Positions 53,178-62,714 of a stretch of 64,000 nt of DNA are shown here, in pieces. A program made the translations under genes and the position numbers. Below the pieces are notes generated by a model, which was given only the letters and a program-made list of their open reading frames with translations, was not told where the DNA came from and searched no databases. How positions within the stretch are numbered: position 1 is the stretch's first letter; each line of letters starts with the position of its first letter. The stretch comes from Pseudomonas protegens CHA0. GTDB taxonomy: Bacteria; Pseudomonadota; Gammaproteobacteria; Pseudomonadales; Pseudomonadaceae. The stretch is from NCBI RefSeq assembly GCF_000397205.1, contig NC_021237.1, positions 3,783,001 to 3,847,000 on the forward strand, read 5' to 3'.

Positions 53178-53699
53178 ATGAGCCTCAACGAACTCAATAC
53201 CTTTCCCGGCGTGACCGCCCAACCGGATGCGGCCACTGCCCGTTTCGTGTTCAACCACACCATGTTGCGCGTCAAGGACATCACTCGCTCCCTGGACTTC
53301 TACACCCGGGTCCTGGGCTTTTCCCTGGTGGAAAAACGCGACTTCCCTGAAGCCGAGTTCAGCCTGTACTTCCTGGCCCTGGTGGACAAGGCACAGATCC
53401 CGGCAGACGCTGGCGCACGAACCGAGTGGATGAAGTCGATTCCCGGCATTCTCGAACTGACCCACAACCACGGCACCGAGAACGATCCAGCCTTCGCCTA
53501 CCACAACGGCAACAGCGACCCGCGCGGCTTCGGCCACATCTGTATCTCGGTACCGGACATCGTCGCCGCCTGCGAGCGCTTCGAAGCCCTGGGCTGCGAT
53601 TTCCAGAAGCGCCTGAACGATGGCCGGATGAAAAGCCTGGCCTTCATCAAGGACCCGGACGGCTACTGGGTCGAGATCATCCAGCCAGCACCGCTATAA
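53178..53699 (+). CDS. gloA: Lactoylglutathione lyase (glyoxalase I)
   Basis: This is a 173-residue long-form glyoxalase [21 protein letters not shown] gives the first ligand region, [20 protein letters not shown] and [20 protein letters not shown] supply Glu and His ligands, and [12 protein letters not shown] the terminal Glu. It isomerises the methylglyoxal-glutathione adduct to lactoylglutathione. ATG 53178 has GGAGG upstream; the longer in-frame start at 53088 runs through non-family sequence. A shared terminator separates it from ahpF. Confidence 0.95.
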   Translation: MSLNELNTFPGVTAQPDAATARFVFNHTMLRVKDITRSLDFYTRVLGFSLVEKRDFPEAEFSLYFLALVDKAQIPADAGARTEWMKSIPGILELTHNHGTENDPAFAYHNGNSDPRGFGHICISVPDIVAACERFEALGCDFQKRLNDGRMKSLAFIKDPDGYWVEIIQPAPL

Positions 53700-53706
53700 A
53701 CCTATG

Positions 53707-53815
53707 CAGGTGCGAAGCCGGCCTGTGTAGAAGCTGGATTGTCAGCACTCCCGCTCTCAAGGGCGGCGCAAGACCCAGCGGCCACTTCAGCGACAAGCCG
53801 GTGCCTGCCGGCACA
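53707..53815. repeat. Degenerate REP remnant after gloA
   Basis: GTAGAAGCTGGATTGTCAGC on the left and TTCAGCGACAAGCCGGTGCC on the right are mutated but recognisable inverted REP arms. GTGCGAAGCCGGCC before them may be a third fragment. The element looks old. Confidence 0.5.
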
Positions 53816-53824
53816 GCAATAAAA

Positions 53825-53859
53825 AACCCCATGAGCCAGGCTCATGGGGTTTTGTTTTT
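53825..53859. terminator. Bidirectional terminator between gloA and ahpF
   Basis: AACCCCATGAGC (53825-53836) and GCTCATGGGGTT (53840-53851) form a perfect 12-bp stem with A and T runs outside on both strands. It lies between convergent genes. Confidence 0.9.
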
Positions 53860-53871
53860 CTAAGCGACCGA

Positions 53872-55437
53872 TCAAGCCGGTGCTGAGGTACGGATCAAGT
53901 GATCGAATGCACTGAGGGAAGCCTTGGCGCCCTCGCCCACGGCTATCACGATCTGCTTGTAGGGCACCGTGGTGACGTCACCTGCAGCAAATACCCCAGG
54001 CAGCGAAGTCTCGCCGCGGGCATCGACGATGATCTCGCCACGAGGCGACAGCTCGACGGTGCCCTTGAGCCAATCTGTGTTGGGCAACAGGCCGATCTGC
54101 ACAAAGATGCCTTCCAGGTCCACCGTGTGGAACTCGCCCGAATCACGGTCCTTGTAGGCCAGGCCGGTGACCTTCTGGCCGTCACCCTTCACTTCGCTGG
54201 TCAAGGCGCTGGTGATGACTTTGACGTTGGGCAGGCTGAAGAGCTTGCGCTGCAACACCGCATCCGCCCGCAGCTTGCTGTCGAACTCCAGCAGGGTCAC
54301 GTGGCTGACGATACCCGCCAGGTCGATGGCCGCTTCGACACCGGAGTTGCCGCCGCCAATCACCGCCACACGCTTGCCCTTGAACAGCGGGCCGTCGCAG
54401 TGCGGGCAGAAGCACACGCCCTTGGCCTTGTATTCCTGCTCACCCGGCACGCCCATCTCGCGCCAGCGGGCACCGGTAGCCAGGATCACCGACTTGGCCT
54501 TGAGGCTGGCGCCGCTTTCGAACTGGATCTCGTGCAAGCCGCCGACTTCCTTGGCCGGCACCAGGGCACTGGCCCGCTGCAGGTTCATGATGTCCACGTC
54601 GTACTGCTTGACGTGCTCTTCCAGGGCGGCGGCCAGCTTCGGCCCTTCAGTTGCCTGCACCGAGATGAAGTTCTCGATCGCCATGGTGTCCAGCACCTGG
54701 CCACCGAAACGCTCGGCAGCCACACCGGTACGGATGCCTTTGCGAGCGGCGTAGATGGCTGCCGAAGCACCCGCTGGACCACCGCCGACCACCAGCACGT
54801 CGAAGGCTTCCTTGGCGTTGAGTTTCTGCGCCTGCTTCTCCACCGCACCGGTGTCGAGCTTGGCGAGGATTTCCTCCAGCCCCATGCGCCCCTGGCCGAA
54901 GTTCACGCCATTGAGGTAGACACTGGGCACCGCCATGACCTTTCGTTCATCGACTTCGGCCTGGAACAGCGCGCCATCGATGGCCACGTGACGTATGTTG
55001 GGGTTGAGCACCGCCATCAGGTTCAGCGCCTGGACCACGTCCGGGCAGTTCTGGCAGGACAGCGAGAAGTAGGTTTCGAAATTGAACTCGCCCTTGAGCG
55101 AGCGGATCTGCTCGATCACCTCGGCACTGGCCTTGGATGGATGACCACCCACTTGCAGCAAGGCCAACACCAGGGAGGTGAATTCGTGGCCCATGGGAAT
55201 ACCGGCGAAACGCAGGCTGATATCACTTCCCGGGCGATTCAACGAGAACGAAGGCTTGCGCGCGTCGCTGCCGTTATCGAGCAAGGTAATCTGATTGGAA
55301 AGACTGACAATGTCTTTGAGTAACGCGAGCATTTCCTGGGATTTCGCACCGTCGTCGAGGGAGGCTACGATCTCGATCGGCTGGGTGACCCGTTCCAGGT
55401 AAGACTTCAACTGAGCTTTAAGATTGGCGTCCAACAT
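53872..55437 (-). CDS. ahpF: Alkyl hydroperoxide reductase subunit F
   Basis: This is a 521-residue flavoprotein disulfide reductase. The N-terminal tandem thioredoxin-fold domain carries the CXXC of [20 protein letters not shown] binding follows in [20 protein letters not shown], with the second redox pair in [16 protein letters not shown] and NAD binding in [18 protein letters not shown]. It passes NADH electrons to AhpC to reduce peroxides. It lies downstream of ahpC but is separated from it by a strong terminator, so it needs read-through or its own promoter. Confidence 0.97.
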   Translation of the reverse strand: MLDANLKAQLKSYLERVTQPIEIVASLDDGAKSQEMLALLKDIVSLSNQITLLDNGSDARKPSFSLNRPGSDISLRFAGIPMGHEFTSLVLALLQVGGHPSKASAEVIEQIRSLKGEFNFETYFSLSCQNCPDVVQALNLMAVLNPNIRHVAIDGALFQAEVDERKVMAVPSVYLNGVNFGQGRMGLEEILAKLDTGAVEKQAQKLNAKEAFDVLVVGGGPAGASAAIYAARKGIRTGVAAERFGGQVLDTMAIENFISVQATEGPKLAAALEEHVKQYDVDIMNLQRASALVPAKEVGGLHEIQFESGASLKAKSVILATGARWREMGVPGEQEYKAKGVCFCPHCDGPLFKGKRVAVIGGGNSGVEAAIDLAGIVSHVTLLEFDSKLRADAVLQRKLFSLPNVKVITSALTSEVKGDGQKVTGLAYKDRDSGEFHTVDLEGIFVQIGLLPNTDWLKGTVELSPRGEIIVDARGETSLPGVFAAGDVTTVPYKQIVIAVGEGAKASLSAFDHLIRTSAPA

Positions 55438-55470
55438 ACGGGCGATCTCCTGTTTTGATTCGGTAGAAAA

Positions 55471-55505
55471 AACAACGCCCGAGCGAATCTCGCCCGGGCG
55501 TTGTT
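55471..55505 (-). terminator. Terminator between ahpC and ahpF
   Basis: AACAACGCCCG (55471-55481) and CGGGCGTTGTT (55495-55505) are exact complements. On the reverse strand the stem is followed by a T6 run, making a good intrinsic terminator for ahpC transcription. Confidence 0.9.
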
Positions 55506-55561
55506 TGAGGGCGGTGCAGCTGACTTAAGTGCGGATCACCGCCCTTGGGTAATGCATGGAC

Positions 55562-56125
55562 TTAGATCTTGCCGACCAGGTCCAGGGACGGAGCCAGGGT
55601 GGCCTCGCCTTCTTTCCACTTGGCTGGGCAGACTTCGCCTGGGTGAGCAGCGACGTACTGAGCGGCCTTGATCTTGCGCAGCAGCTCGGAAGCGTCACGG
55701 CCTACACCGCCGTCGTTGATTTCAACGATCTTGATCTGCCCTTCAGGGTTGATCACGAAGGTGCCGCGGTCAGCCAGACCGGCTTCTTCGATCAGCACAT
55801 CGAAGTTGCGGGAGATGGCCAGGGTCGGGTCGCCGATCATGGTGTACTGGATCTTGCCGATGGCTGGCGAAGTGTTGTGCCAGGCAGCGTGGGCGAAGTG
55901 GGTGTCGGTGGAAACGCTGTAGATCTCGACGCCCAGCTTCTGGAATTCGGCGTAGTTGTCGGCCAGGTCTTCCAGCTCGGTTGGGCACACGAAGGTGAAG
56001 TCAGCCGGGTAGAAGAACACGACAGACCATTTGCCTTTCAGATCGGCGTCCGACACTTCGACGAATGCGCCGTTTTTGAATGCGGTAGCTTTGAAGGGTT
56101 TAACTTGGCTGTTGATGATAGGCAT
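55562..56125 (-). CDS. ahpC: Alkyl hydroperoxide reductase subunit C (peroxiredoxin)
   Basis: This is a 187-residue typical 2-Cys peroxiredoxin. The peroxidatic Cys is in [16 protein letters not shown] (near residue 47) and the resolving Cys in [11 protein letters not shown] (near 166). It reduces H2O2 and organic peroxides and is regenerated by AhpF. OxyR control is expected from the family; the upstream region contains ATAG and CTAT words but not at canonical OxyR spacing, so I do not mark a site. Confidence 0.98.
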   Translation of the reverse strand: MPIINSQVKPFKATAFKNGAFVEVSDADLKGKWSVVFFYPADFTFVCPTELEDLADNYAEFQKLGVEIYSVSTDTHFAHAAWHNTSPAIGKIQYTMIGDPTLAISRNFDVLIEEAGLADRGTFVINPEGQIKIVEINDGGVGRDASELLRKIKAAQYVAAHPGEVCPAKWKEGEATLAPSLDLVGKI

Positions 56126-56276
56126 CGTTGACTCTCCATCAGTGGTTGAGAACATTGGGTGAAAACTTGATGGGGAGAATCCTAACCAATGAATCGCCCC
56201 TTGGCTCATTGGCAAACCTGATGCTGCCGATTGGTTTTGACTATCAGCCAACAGTATTAATAGAAGAAACCTTAAT

Positions 56277-57215
56277 CTACTGCTGTACCGGCTTCTCGCC
56301 GATGCGCGCCATGCCCATGAACGGGTTGGCCTCGACGTAGCGCATGGCGGACTGCATGTCCTTCCAGCCGACATAGCTCATCAGTGATTTCAGATCCCAA
56401 CCGCTGCGGTGCGCCCAGGTGGCGAAGCCCCGGCGCAGGGAATGGCTGGTGTAGTGTTCGCCAGCGATACCGGCACGCTCCAGGGCTTGGCGCAGCAACG
56501 CGATCACGCTATTGGCATGCAACCCCTGCTCGCTCAGGCGCCCCCAGCGGTTGATGCCGCGAAACACCGGCCCGCGCACCAGCGCCGCGCTGTTGATCCA
56601 CTCGATATAGGCCTGCACCGGGCACAGGCGCAGCAAGGCCGGGGTGTGAAAGGTCCGCCCAAGGTTGTCACGGTCACTCTTGCTGCGGGGCAGGTAGAGG
56701 CTGATGCCCGACCCGGCCACCGCTTGCACATGCTCGATCTGCAAGCGGCACAGCTCATCACTGCGAAAGCCGCGCCAGAAGCCCAGCAAGATCAGCGCCC
56801 GATCACGCCGGGCACGTAACAGATCCCCCTGGCGCTGTTCAGCTGCGGCACTCGCCACCTCCTCATCTAGCCAGGCGACGACCTGTTCCAGGTGCTGCAG
56901 CTCCAAGGGTTGCGCCTGTTTTTCCTGTACCGGGTGCAGCGCACGGATGCCCTTGAACACCTGGCGCACCACCGGTGCCTTGGTCGGGTCGGCAAAGCCC
57001 TGGCTGCTGTGCCACTGGGCCAGGGCCGACAGGCGCAACCGCAGGGTATTGATCGACAGCTCACCGGCATAGGCGGCCAGGTAGCGGGCCACGCTTTCGG
57101 CCGTAGCCGGAAGGAAACCGCCCCACTGCACTTCGAAATGCTCGATGGCCGCCCGATAGCTGCGACGGGTGTTGTCGCGGGTGGCGGCTTGCAGATAACG
57201 ATCCAGCTCGCTCAT
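56277..57215 (-). CDS. Tyrosine recombinase / site-specific integrase
   Basis: This encodes 312 residues. An N-terminal SAM-like core-binding domain ([20 protein letters not shown]) is followed by the catalytic domain: Arg in [28 protein letters not shown] with His and Arg, and the nucleophilic Tyr in [18 protein letters not shown]. All key residues are present, so it should be active. It is divergent from a KfrA-like gene and sits between the core genes ahpC and gor, with no excisionase, phage or cargo genes and no att repeat noticed. This looks like a domesticated or minimal recombinase unit. Its target site is unknown. Confidence 0.88.
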   Translation of the reverse strand: MSELDRYLQAATRDNTRRSYRAAIEHFEVQWGGFLPATAESVARYLAAYAGELSINTLRLRLSALAQWHSSQGFADPTKAPVVRQVFKGIRALHPVQEKQAQPLELQHLEQVVAWLDEEVASAAAEQRQGDLLRARRDRALILLGFWRGFRSDELCRLQIEHVQAVAGSGISLYLPRSKSDRDNLGRTFHTPALLRLCPVQAYIEWINSAALVRGPVFRGINRWGRLSEQGLHANSVIALLRQALERAGIAGEHYTSHSLRRGFATWAHRSGWDLKSLMSYVGWKDMQSAMRYVEANPFMGMARIGEKPVQQ

Positions 57216-57348
57216 GGCAGCTCAACTCAGGCAAATGTACGGCGATGGCTGGCGAAAACCGCCCTCAGCGCCTATCACACGGGGTAATACCATAATATCC
57301 CATGTCAGTTTCAGGCTTTTGATAATTTCACATCTTCTGTACAATTCC

Positions 57349-57360
57349 ATGTAATTACAT
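57349..57360. promoter_or_regulatory. Palindrome in the recombinase/KfrA-like divergent region
   Basis: ATGTAATTACAT is a perfect 12-bp palindrome 36 bp before the KfrA-like start, in an AT-rich gap. TGTACA lies 5 bp upstream of it (57338-57343). It could be an autoregulatory operator of the KfrA-like protein or a recombinase binding arm. Confidence 0.4.
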
Positions 57361-57395
57361 ACCACGTAACACAGTATTAAATCGTCGGAGGATGC

Positions 57396-58403
57396 ATGGC
57401 TCGCGGAGGCATAAACAAGGCGGTGGTGAAGAAAGCGCGTCAGGCGATTCTTGCCCGCGGCGAACACCCCAGCATCGACGCAGTACGCATCGAAATGGGT
57501 AATACCGGCTCGAAAACCACCATCCACCGCTATCTCAAGGAGCTGGATGACGGCGCCAACCGGCGTGACAGCGGCCCTGCGCCCCTGGACCAAGAACTGG
57601 GCGAGCTGGTCGGGCGCCTGGCGCAACGCCTGCAGGAGCAGGCCCAGGAACCCCTGGAGCAAGCCCTCGCCCACTTCGAAGAACAGAAGCAGGTGCTGGA
57701 ACACCAGTTGAACGAAGCCCACCAGCTTCAGGAGCAGTTGCAACAGCAGTTGCAGATTCAGGCCAGCGCCCTGGCCGGGGAAAGCGCCGCCCTGCAAGAC
57801 ACTCGCTCCATGCTGCAGAGCGAACAGACCCGCAACGCCGAACTCAACCAGGCACTCAAGGGCCTTGAGCTGCGACTGGAGGACAAGGAGCAGCAGATCC
57901 ACTCCCTGGAGGAAAAGCACCTGCATGCCCGGGACGCCCTGGAGCACTACCGCGCGGCTAGCAAGGAACAGCGCGAACAGGAGCAGCGCCGCCACGAAGG
58001 GCAGTTGCAACAGATCCAGATGGAGCTGCGCCAGGCCCAACAGAGCGCGCTGGTACGCCAGGACGAGATCACCCAACTGCATCGCGATAACGAGCGCCTG
58101 CTCAGCGAACAGCGCGCCATCCACAAAGAGCTCAAGCAAGCCCAGGATGCCGCCAGCAAGAATTCGGCGCTGCAAGCCCGCCTGAGCGAACAGGTCGCCC
58201 GCCAGGACAGCGAAAGCACCCTGCTCCAGGAACGCCTGCGCGTTGCCCAGGAAGAAGTTCAGGCACTCAAGGAACAAACCAGGAAACAGGCTCGATCGAG
58301 CAAGGAGATGGAATTGCGCGCCACCAAGGCCGAGGCCGGCCTGGAGGCGTTGCGCCTGGCTGCTGCCACCAAGGCCCAGCCAGACGCACCTGCGAAGGCT
58401 TGA
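57396..58403 (+). CDS. KfrA-like DNA-binding coiled-coil protein
   Basis: This encodes 335 residues. The N-terminal 60 residues are the plasmid KfrA DNA-binding domain (GINKAVVKKARQAILARGEH, GNTGSKTTIHRYLKELDDGA). From about residue 70 to 320 the protein is one continuous Gln/Glu/Leu-rich coiled coil (EQLQQQLQIQASALAGESAA, EEKHLHARDALEHYRAASKE). KfrA of plasmid R751 is an autoregulated, filament-like partition protein. Here the gene is chromosomal and divergent from a tyrosine recombinase. GGAGG lies upstream of the ATG. It ends against gor, which is convergent. A structural partner for the recombinase is an attractive but unproven idea. Confidence 0.85.
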   Translation: MARGGINKAVVKKARQAILARGEHPSIDAVRIEMGNTGSKTTIHRYLKELDDGANRRDSGPAPLDQELGELVGRLAQRLQEQAQEPLEQALAHFEEQKQVLEHQLNEAHQLQEQLQQQLQIQASALAGESAALQDTRSMLQSEQTRNAELNQALKGLELRLEDKEQQIHSLEEKHLHARDALEHYRAASKEQREQEQRRHEGQLQQIQMELRQAQQSALVRQDEITQLHRDNERLLSEQRAIHKELKQAQDAASKNSALQARLSEQVARQDSESTLLQERLRVAQEEVQALKEQTRKQARSSKEMELRATKAEAGLEALRLAAATKAQPDAPAKA

Positions 58404-59762
58404 TCAGCCCGCGACAGGCGTACGCATGGTGACGAACTCTTCGGCGGCCGTCGGGTGCACGCCGATGGTTTCGTCGAAGTCGCGCTTGGTCGCCCCCGCC
58501 TTCAGGGCAATTGCCAGGCCCTGGACGATTTCACCGGCATCCGGGCCGACCATGTGGCACCCCAGGACCTTGTCGCTGTCGGCGTCCACCACCAGCTTCA
58601 TCAGGGTGCGTTCCTGGCAGTCGGTCAGGGTCAGCTTCATCGGCCGGAAGCGGCTCTCGAAGATCTGCACCTTGTGCCCCGCTTCTCGCGCCTGCTCTTC
58701 GGTGAGGCCGACGGTACCGATGTTCGGCAGGCTGAACACCGCCGTAGGAATCATCTGGTAATCCACGGGACGGTACTGCTCGGGCTTGAACAGGCGCCGA
58801 GCCACGGCCATGCCCTCGGCCAGGGCCACCGGCGTCAGTTGCACGCGGCCGATGACATCGCCAATCGCCAGGATCGACGGCTCACTGCTCTGATACTGCT
58901 CGTCCACTTCGATGAAACCGCGCTTGTCGAGCTTCACGCCGGTATTCTCCAGCCCCAGGTTGTCCAGCATCGGCCGGCGCCCGGTGGCATAGAACACACA
59001 ATCGGCGGCCAGCTTGCGACCATCCTTGAGGGTGACCTCAAGACTGCCGTCGGCCAGCTTGTCGATGCGCTCGATGTCGGCATTGAACTGCAGGCCCAAA
59101 CCACGCTTGGTCAGTTCCTCCTGCAAGTGCTTGCGCACTGCGCCGTCGAAACCGCGCAGGAACAGCTCACCGCGATACAACAGCTGGGTATCGGCGCCCA
59201 GGCCATGGAAGATCCCGGCAAACTCCACCGCGATGTAGCCACCGCCCACCACCAGCACGCGCTTGGGCAGCTCCTTGAGGAAGAAGGCCTCGTTGGAACT
59301 GATGGCATGCTCACGCCCCGGGATATCCGGGATCTGTGGCCAGCCGCCGGTGGCAATGAGGATGTGCTTGGCGCTGTAGCGTTGGCCGTTGACCTCTACC
59401 TGCTGCGGATCGATCAGCTTGGCGTGGCCTTCATGCAGTGTCACGCCGCTGTTGACCAGCAGATTGCGGTAGATGCCGTTGAGGCGATTGATTTCGCGAT
59501 CCTTGTTGGCGATCAGGGTCGCCCAATCGAAATTCGCCTCACCCAGGGACCAGCCGAAACCCGAGGCCTGCTCGAAGTCTTCGGCGAAGTGCGCGCCGTA
59601 CACCAGCAGCTTTTTCGGCACGCAGCCGACGTTGACACAGGTACCGCCCAGATAGCGGCTTTCAGCGACCGCGACCTTCGCGCCAAAACCCGCCGCGAAT
59701 CGCGCGCAGCGCACACCGCCGGAACCGGCACCAATTACATAAAGATCAAAATCGTAGGCCAT
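58404..59762 (-). CDS. gor: Glutathione-disulfide reductase
   Basis: This encodes 452 residues with FAD motif [20 protein letters not shown], redox-active [22 protein letters not shown] motif [19 protein letters not shown] and C-terminal active-site [11 protein letters not shown]. It reduces oxidised glutathione with NADPH and belongs with the neighbouring ahpC/ahpF oxidative-stress genes. ATG 59762 ([11 protein letters not shown]) is the family start; the longer in-frame upstream part passes through the galU terminator. Confidence 0.96.
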   Translation of the reverse strand: MAYDFDLYVIGAGSGGVRCARFAAGFGAKVAVAESRYLGGTCVNVGCVPKKLLVYGAHFAEDFEQASGFGWSLGEANFDWATLIANKDREINRLNGIYRNLLVNSGVTLHEGHAKLIDPQQVEVNGQRYSAKHILIATGGWPQIPDIPGREHAISSNEAFFLKELPKRVLVVGGGYIAVEFAGIFHGLGADTQLLYRGELFLRGFDGAVRKHLQEELTKRGLGLQFNADIERIDKLADGSLEVTLKDGRKLAADCVFYATGRRPMLDNLGLENTGVKLDKRGFIEVDEQYQSSEPSILAIGDVIGRVQLTPVALAEGMAVARRLFKPEQYRPVDYQMIPTAVFSLPNIGTVGLTEEQAREAGHKVQIFESRFRPMKLTLTDCQERTLMKLVVDADSDKVLGCHMVGPDAGEIVQGLAIALKAGATKRDFDETIGVHPTAAEEFVTMRTPVAG

Positions 59763-59845
59763 TTCACTCTCCCAGGCAGGCTGACAAGCATAACCGCAGA
59801 TGGCGATCGGGTCAGCGCAGAGGTCTACATAAGGGCGACAAATGA

Positions 59846-59869
59846 AAAAGCCACCCGAAGGTGGCTTTT
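59846..59869 (-). terminator. Rho-independent terminator of galU
   Basis: AAAAGCCACC (59846-59855) and GGTGGCTTTT (59860-59869) form a perfect stem with a CGAA loop and T-run, 23 bp after the galU stop. Confidence 0.9.
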
Positions 59870-59892
59870 CCGAAAAACCCGTGCAGCGGCTA

Positions 59893-60732
59893 TCAGTAAG
59901 CCTTGCCGGTCTTGTAGAAGTTCTCGAAGCAGAAGTTGGTTGCGTCGATGTAGCCTTCGGCACCACCGCAGTCGAAACGCTTGCCCTTGAACTTGTAGGC
60001 CATCACGCAACCGTTCTGCGCCTGTTTCATCAGGGCATCGGTGATCTGGATCTCGCCACCCTTGCCCGGCTCGGTCTGCTCGATCAGGTCAAAGATGTCC
60101 GGAGTCAGGATGTAACGACCGATGATCGCCAGGTTCGACGGTGCGTCTTCCGGCTTTGGCTTCTCGACCATGCTGTGAACGCGGTAGATGTCGTCACGGA
60201 TCATCTCGCCAGCAATCACGCCGTACTTGTTGGTTTCCTGCGGATCGACTTCCTGGATGGCCACGATCGAGCAGCGGAACTGCTTGTACAGCTTGACCAT
60301 CTGGGTCAGTACGCCGTCGCCTTCGAGGTTGACGCACAGGTCGTCCGCCAGTACCACGGCGAAGGGTTCGTCACCGATCAGCGGGCGGCCAGTCAGAATG
60401 GCGTGGCCCAGGCCTTTCATTTCGGTCTGGCGAGTGTAGGAGAACGAGCACTCGTCCAGCAGCTTGCGGATACCGACCAGGTATTTCTCCTTGTCGGTGC
60501 CCTTGATCTGGTTTTCCAGCTCGTAACTGATGTCGAAGTGGTCTTCGAGGGCGCGCTTGCCGCGGCCGGTCACGATGGAGATTTCATTCAATCCGGCATC
60601 CAGCGCTTCTTCAACGCCGTACTGGATCAGTGGCTTGTTCACCACCGGCAGCATTTCTTTAGGCATGGCTTTAGTCGCTGGCAGGAAGCGAGTACCGTAA
60701 CCGGCTGCTGGGAACAAGCATTTCTTGATCAT
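59893..60732 (-). CDS. galU: UTP--glucose-1-phosphate uridylyltransferase
   Basis: This encodes 279 residues starting [20 protein letters not shown], with the nucleotide-binding [33 protein letters not shown] and [20 protein letters not shown]. It makes UDP-glucose for LPS, exopolysaccharide and trehalose-type pathways. The length and start match Pseudomonas GalU. It is monocistronic with a strong terminator. Confidence 0.97.
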   Translation of the reverse strand: MIKKCLFPAAGYGTRFLPATKAMPKEMLPVVNKPLIQYGVEEALDAGLNEISIVTGRGKRALEDHFDISYELENQIKGTDKEKYLVGIRKLLDECSFSYTRQTEMKGLGHAILTGRPLIGDEPFAVVLADDLCVNLEGDGVLTQMVKLYKQFRCSIVAIQEVDPQETNKYGVIAGEMIRDDIYRVHSMVEKPKPEDAPSNLAIIGRYILTPDIFDLIEQTEPGKGGEIQITDALMKQAQNGCVMAYKFKGKRFDCGGAEGYIDATNFCFENFYKTGKAY

Positions 60733-61197
60733 ATGAGTCCTTAAAAAGGCTGTGTGTACGAGTTTCGGCGCAGTCTAATGAGGGCGCGAGCGCCTTACAA
60801 TGCCCCGCGCTGGCTAACCGCTGCCATCATAGAGAAATAAAGTGCCAGATAGTTCCGCAGCATCCTCCAGATAGCCTGCCAGGTAAACCTCCATCACCGC
60901 GCAGCGCTTGTAAACCGGCACCTGCACAGGGTTGCCGGAATGCCCCAGGCATCGGCCAGGCACACCCTCGACTCAACGGCCAAGGCGGGCCATCCGGACT
61001 CCATGATGGCACCGTTTTCGCCCTGGCGATGTTCACCCGCAGGCACCACAACCCCCTCACCCAGAGGGGCTGCGGCACTTTTGCAGGCCCGCGGAGGACT
61101 AAGGTGACGTGCTGTACCGAAATGGCCATTAGCTATAGCATCGCCACTGGCATGCACGGCCACTTCACCCCCTCCCCCTCAGATGACGAAATCCCCC
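60733..61197. other. Gene-free stretch upstream of galU
   Basis: These 465 bp hold the galU promoter region and the upstream region of the small lipoprotein gene. Short open frames are present (for example 60894-61163 on the reverse strand) but lack an SD and any recognisable protein pattern. I see no repeat, RNA gene or clear operator here. Confidence 0.5.
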
Positions 61198-61479
61198 ATG
61201 AACAGACTTTTCACTGTCACCGCAGTACTGGCCCTGAGTGGATGTGCCACCGCCTCCAATACCTACCTGGCCAATGGCGAACAAGGCCTGAGCATCGATT
61301 GCTCTGGCGAGGCCAGCTCCTGGGCCAGCTGTTACGAGAAAGCCGAGGCGTCCTGCGCCGGCACCGGCTATCGGATCGTCAGCACTGTCGGCACGCCCGC
61401 CACCAAGGAAAGCGACAAGACCCTCGGCGTCGATGTTGGCAACTATAAGAGCCGCAGCGTGGTAGTGGTCTGCAAGTAG
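61198..61479 (+). CDS. Small predicted lipoprotein
   Basis: This encodes 93 residues. A lipoprotein signal peptide MNRLFTVTAVLALSGCATAS has lipobox LSGC with Cys at residue 16. The mature part has four further Cys (IDCSGEASSWASCYEKAEAS, CAGTGYRIVS, VVVVCK), suggesting two disulfides in the periplasm. No family name is recognised. It is isolated between galU and a convergent small gene. Confidence 0.78.
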   Translation: MNRLFTVTAVLALSGCATASNTYLANGEQGLSIDCSGEASSWASCYEKAEASCAGTGYRIVSTVGTPATKESDKTLGVDVGNYKSRSVVVVCK

Positions 61480-61493
61480 AAGGCGCACGCCCT

Positions 61494-61724
61494 CTACATA
61501 TGAATTTCGGCGAACTTGATGCCCAGGCCACGAATGGTTTCGATCAGGTCGTCGAGACGGCAGAAAGATTCCACCTCGTCGCTGTCGTCCACCAGAAAAT
61601 AGCTGCGCCCGGCGCTCTTCTTGAAAAACACAATCCATTCCCCTGAATTGGCCGGGTTCTGGATCACGTGGGTGGCAGAGATCAAGCCCTCTGCATGCTT
61701 TGCCCTGACATCTTCCCGCTTCAT
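61494..61724 (-). CDS. Conserved small protein, possibly ParC-like partition-associated family
   Basis: This encodes 76 residues starting MKREDVRAKHAEGLISATHV and continuing with a compact alpha/beta pattern (SGEWIVFFKKSAGRSYFLVD, DDLIETIRGLGIKFAEIH). ATG 61724 has GGGGG upstream; ATG 61736 is an alternative. I recall short Pseudomonas proteins of this type annotated as partition-associated ParC-like, but the name is not well founded. No DNA-binding or catalytic motif is evident. Confidence 0.65.
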   Translation of the reverse strand: MKREDVRAKHAEGLISATHVIQNPANSGEWIVFFKKSAGRSYFLVDDSDEVESFCRLDDLIETIRGLGIKFAEIHM

Positions 61725-61793
61725 GCTTTCCCCCAAAAAATCGATGCCGCCCAGGCGTGAGCCCGGGCGGCACCGGCAACAATGGGCGCTAGT

Positions 61794-62714
61794 TTATCGG
61801 ATGCCCTGGCCTATCAGCACGCCTTCTACCGTCTGACCGTACAAATTCACCCCATCATTGGCGTGGAACTTGACCCGGGTCTTCTCGATGGAACCCTCCA
61901 CCAGGCGCGGGTCCTGCGGCCGCTCGTGGCTGTTGACGAACGCCGCCACGTCCCAGGCCTGCTGATCGCTCAGGCTGCCGCCCTTGCCCAGAGGCATGTT
62001 GTGCTTGATGAAGGACGCCGCAGTATTGATCCGGTGCATTCCTGCACCCCAGTTGTAGGAATCCTTGCCCCAGAGTGGCGGCATCACGTAATCCGCACCG
62101 GCCTTCTGGCCCTGGCCGTTGTCACCGTGGCAAACCGCACACTGCGCCTGATACACCGCCGCACCCTGCTTGAGGTCGTAGCCTTTGGCGGGCTGCGCCA
62201 CGTCGGGATACCCGCGCCCGGGCAGCTCGACGCCCAGCGGCGCCTTGCTCGCCAGCCAGTAGGCATACACCGACAGCGCGGTAATCTGCGGACTGTCCGC
62301 CGCCGGCGGCTTGCCACCGTTCATGCTGAACTGAAAACAGCCTTGCAGGCGCTCGGCAAAGGTATTCACCTTGTCGTTCTTCTTGCGATAGGCCGGGTAC
62401 ATCGGGTACGCGCCCCACAGTGGCGCCGAGTTGGCCAAGCGCCCCTGATCAAGGTGGCAATTGCTGCAATTGAGGCCGTTGCCAACGAACTGCGGCGCCA
62501 GGCGCTTGGTATCGACGAACAGGGCGTAGCCTTCGCGTACCAGCTTGCCGTAGGCGTTGTCCGGCAGCTCGCTTTCAGCCGGCGGCTTGAAGTACTCGAC
62601 ATGGGCGGAAGCGCTCGGCGCCGGGATCTGCGACTGGTCCTCCATGGCGATGGTGGCCGCCTGGACCTGGATCGCGAGCAGGCTCAGCAGCGCCCCTGGA
62701 ATCAATAGTTTCAT
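61794..62714 (-). CDS. Dihaem cytochrome c, thiosulfate dehydrogenase (TsdA)-like
   Basis: This encodes 306 residues with a signal peptide (LLSLLAIQVQA). Haem sites are NCSNCHLDQGR near residue 83 and QCAVCHGDNGQGQ near residue 195. The segment PLWGAYPMYPAYRKKNDKVN, then FAERLQGCFQFSMNGGKPPA, is the pattern of TsdA-type cytochromes that couple two thiosulfates to tetrathionate (or the reverse) in the periplasm. Its ATG overlaps the upstream cytochrome gene stop by 4 bp. The partner arrangement matches the TsdB-TsdA pair described in P. stutzeri. The family is fairly secure; the substrate remains inference. Confidence 0.72.
   Translation of the reverse strand: MKLLIPGALLSLLAIQVQAATIAMEDQSQIPAPSASAHVEYFKPPAESELPDNAYGKLVREGYALFVDTKRLAPQFVGNGLNCSNCHLDQGRLANSAPLWGAYPMYPAYRKKNDKVNTFAERLQGCFQFSMNGGKPPAADSPQITALSVYAYWLASKAPLGVELPGRGYPDVAQPAKGYDLKQGAAVYQAQCAVCHGDNGQGQKAGADYVMPPLWGKDSYNWGAGMHRINTAASFIKHNMPLGKGGSLSDQQAWDVAAFVNSHERPQDPRLVEGSIEKTRVKFHANDGVNLYGQTVEGVLIGQGIR

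Noticed and set aside
56126..56276. OxyR binding site upstream of ahpC
   Set aside because: ATAG and CTAT words occur, but 19 bp apart rather than at the 10-11 bp periodicity of OxyR half-sites.
60894..61163. 89-codon reverse-strand ORF in the galU upstream gap
   Set aside because: No SD, no recognisable protein features and no neighbour support.
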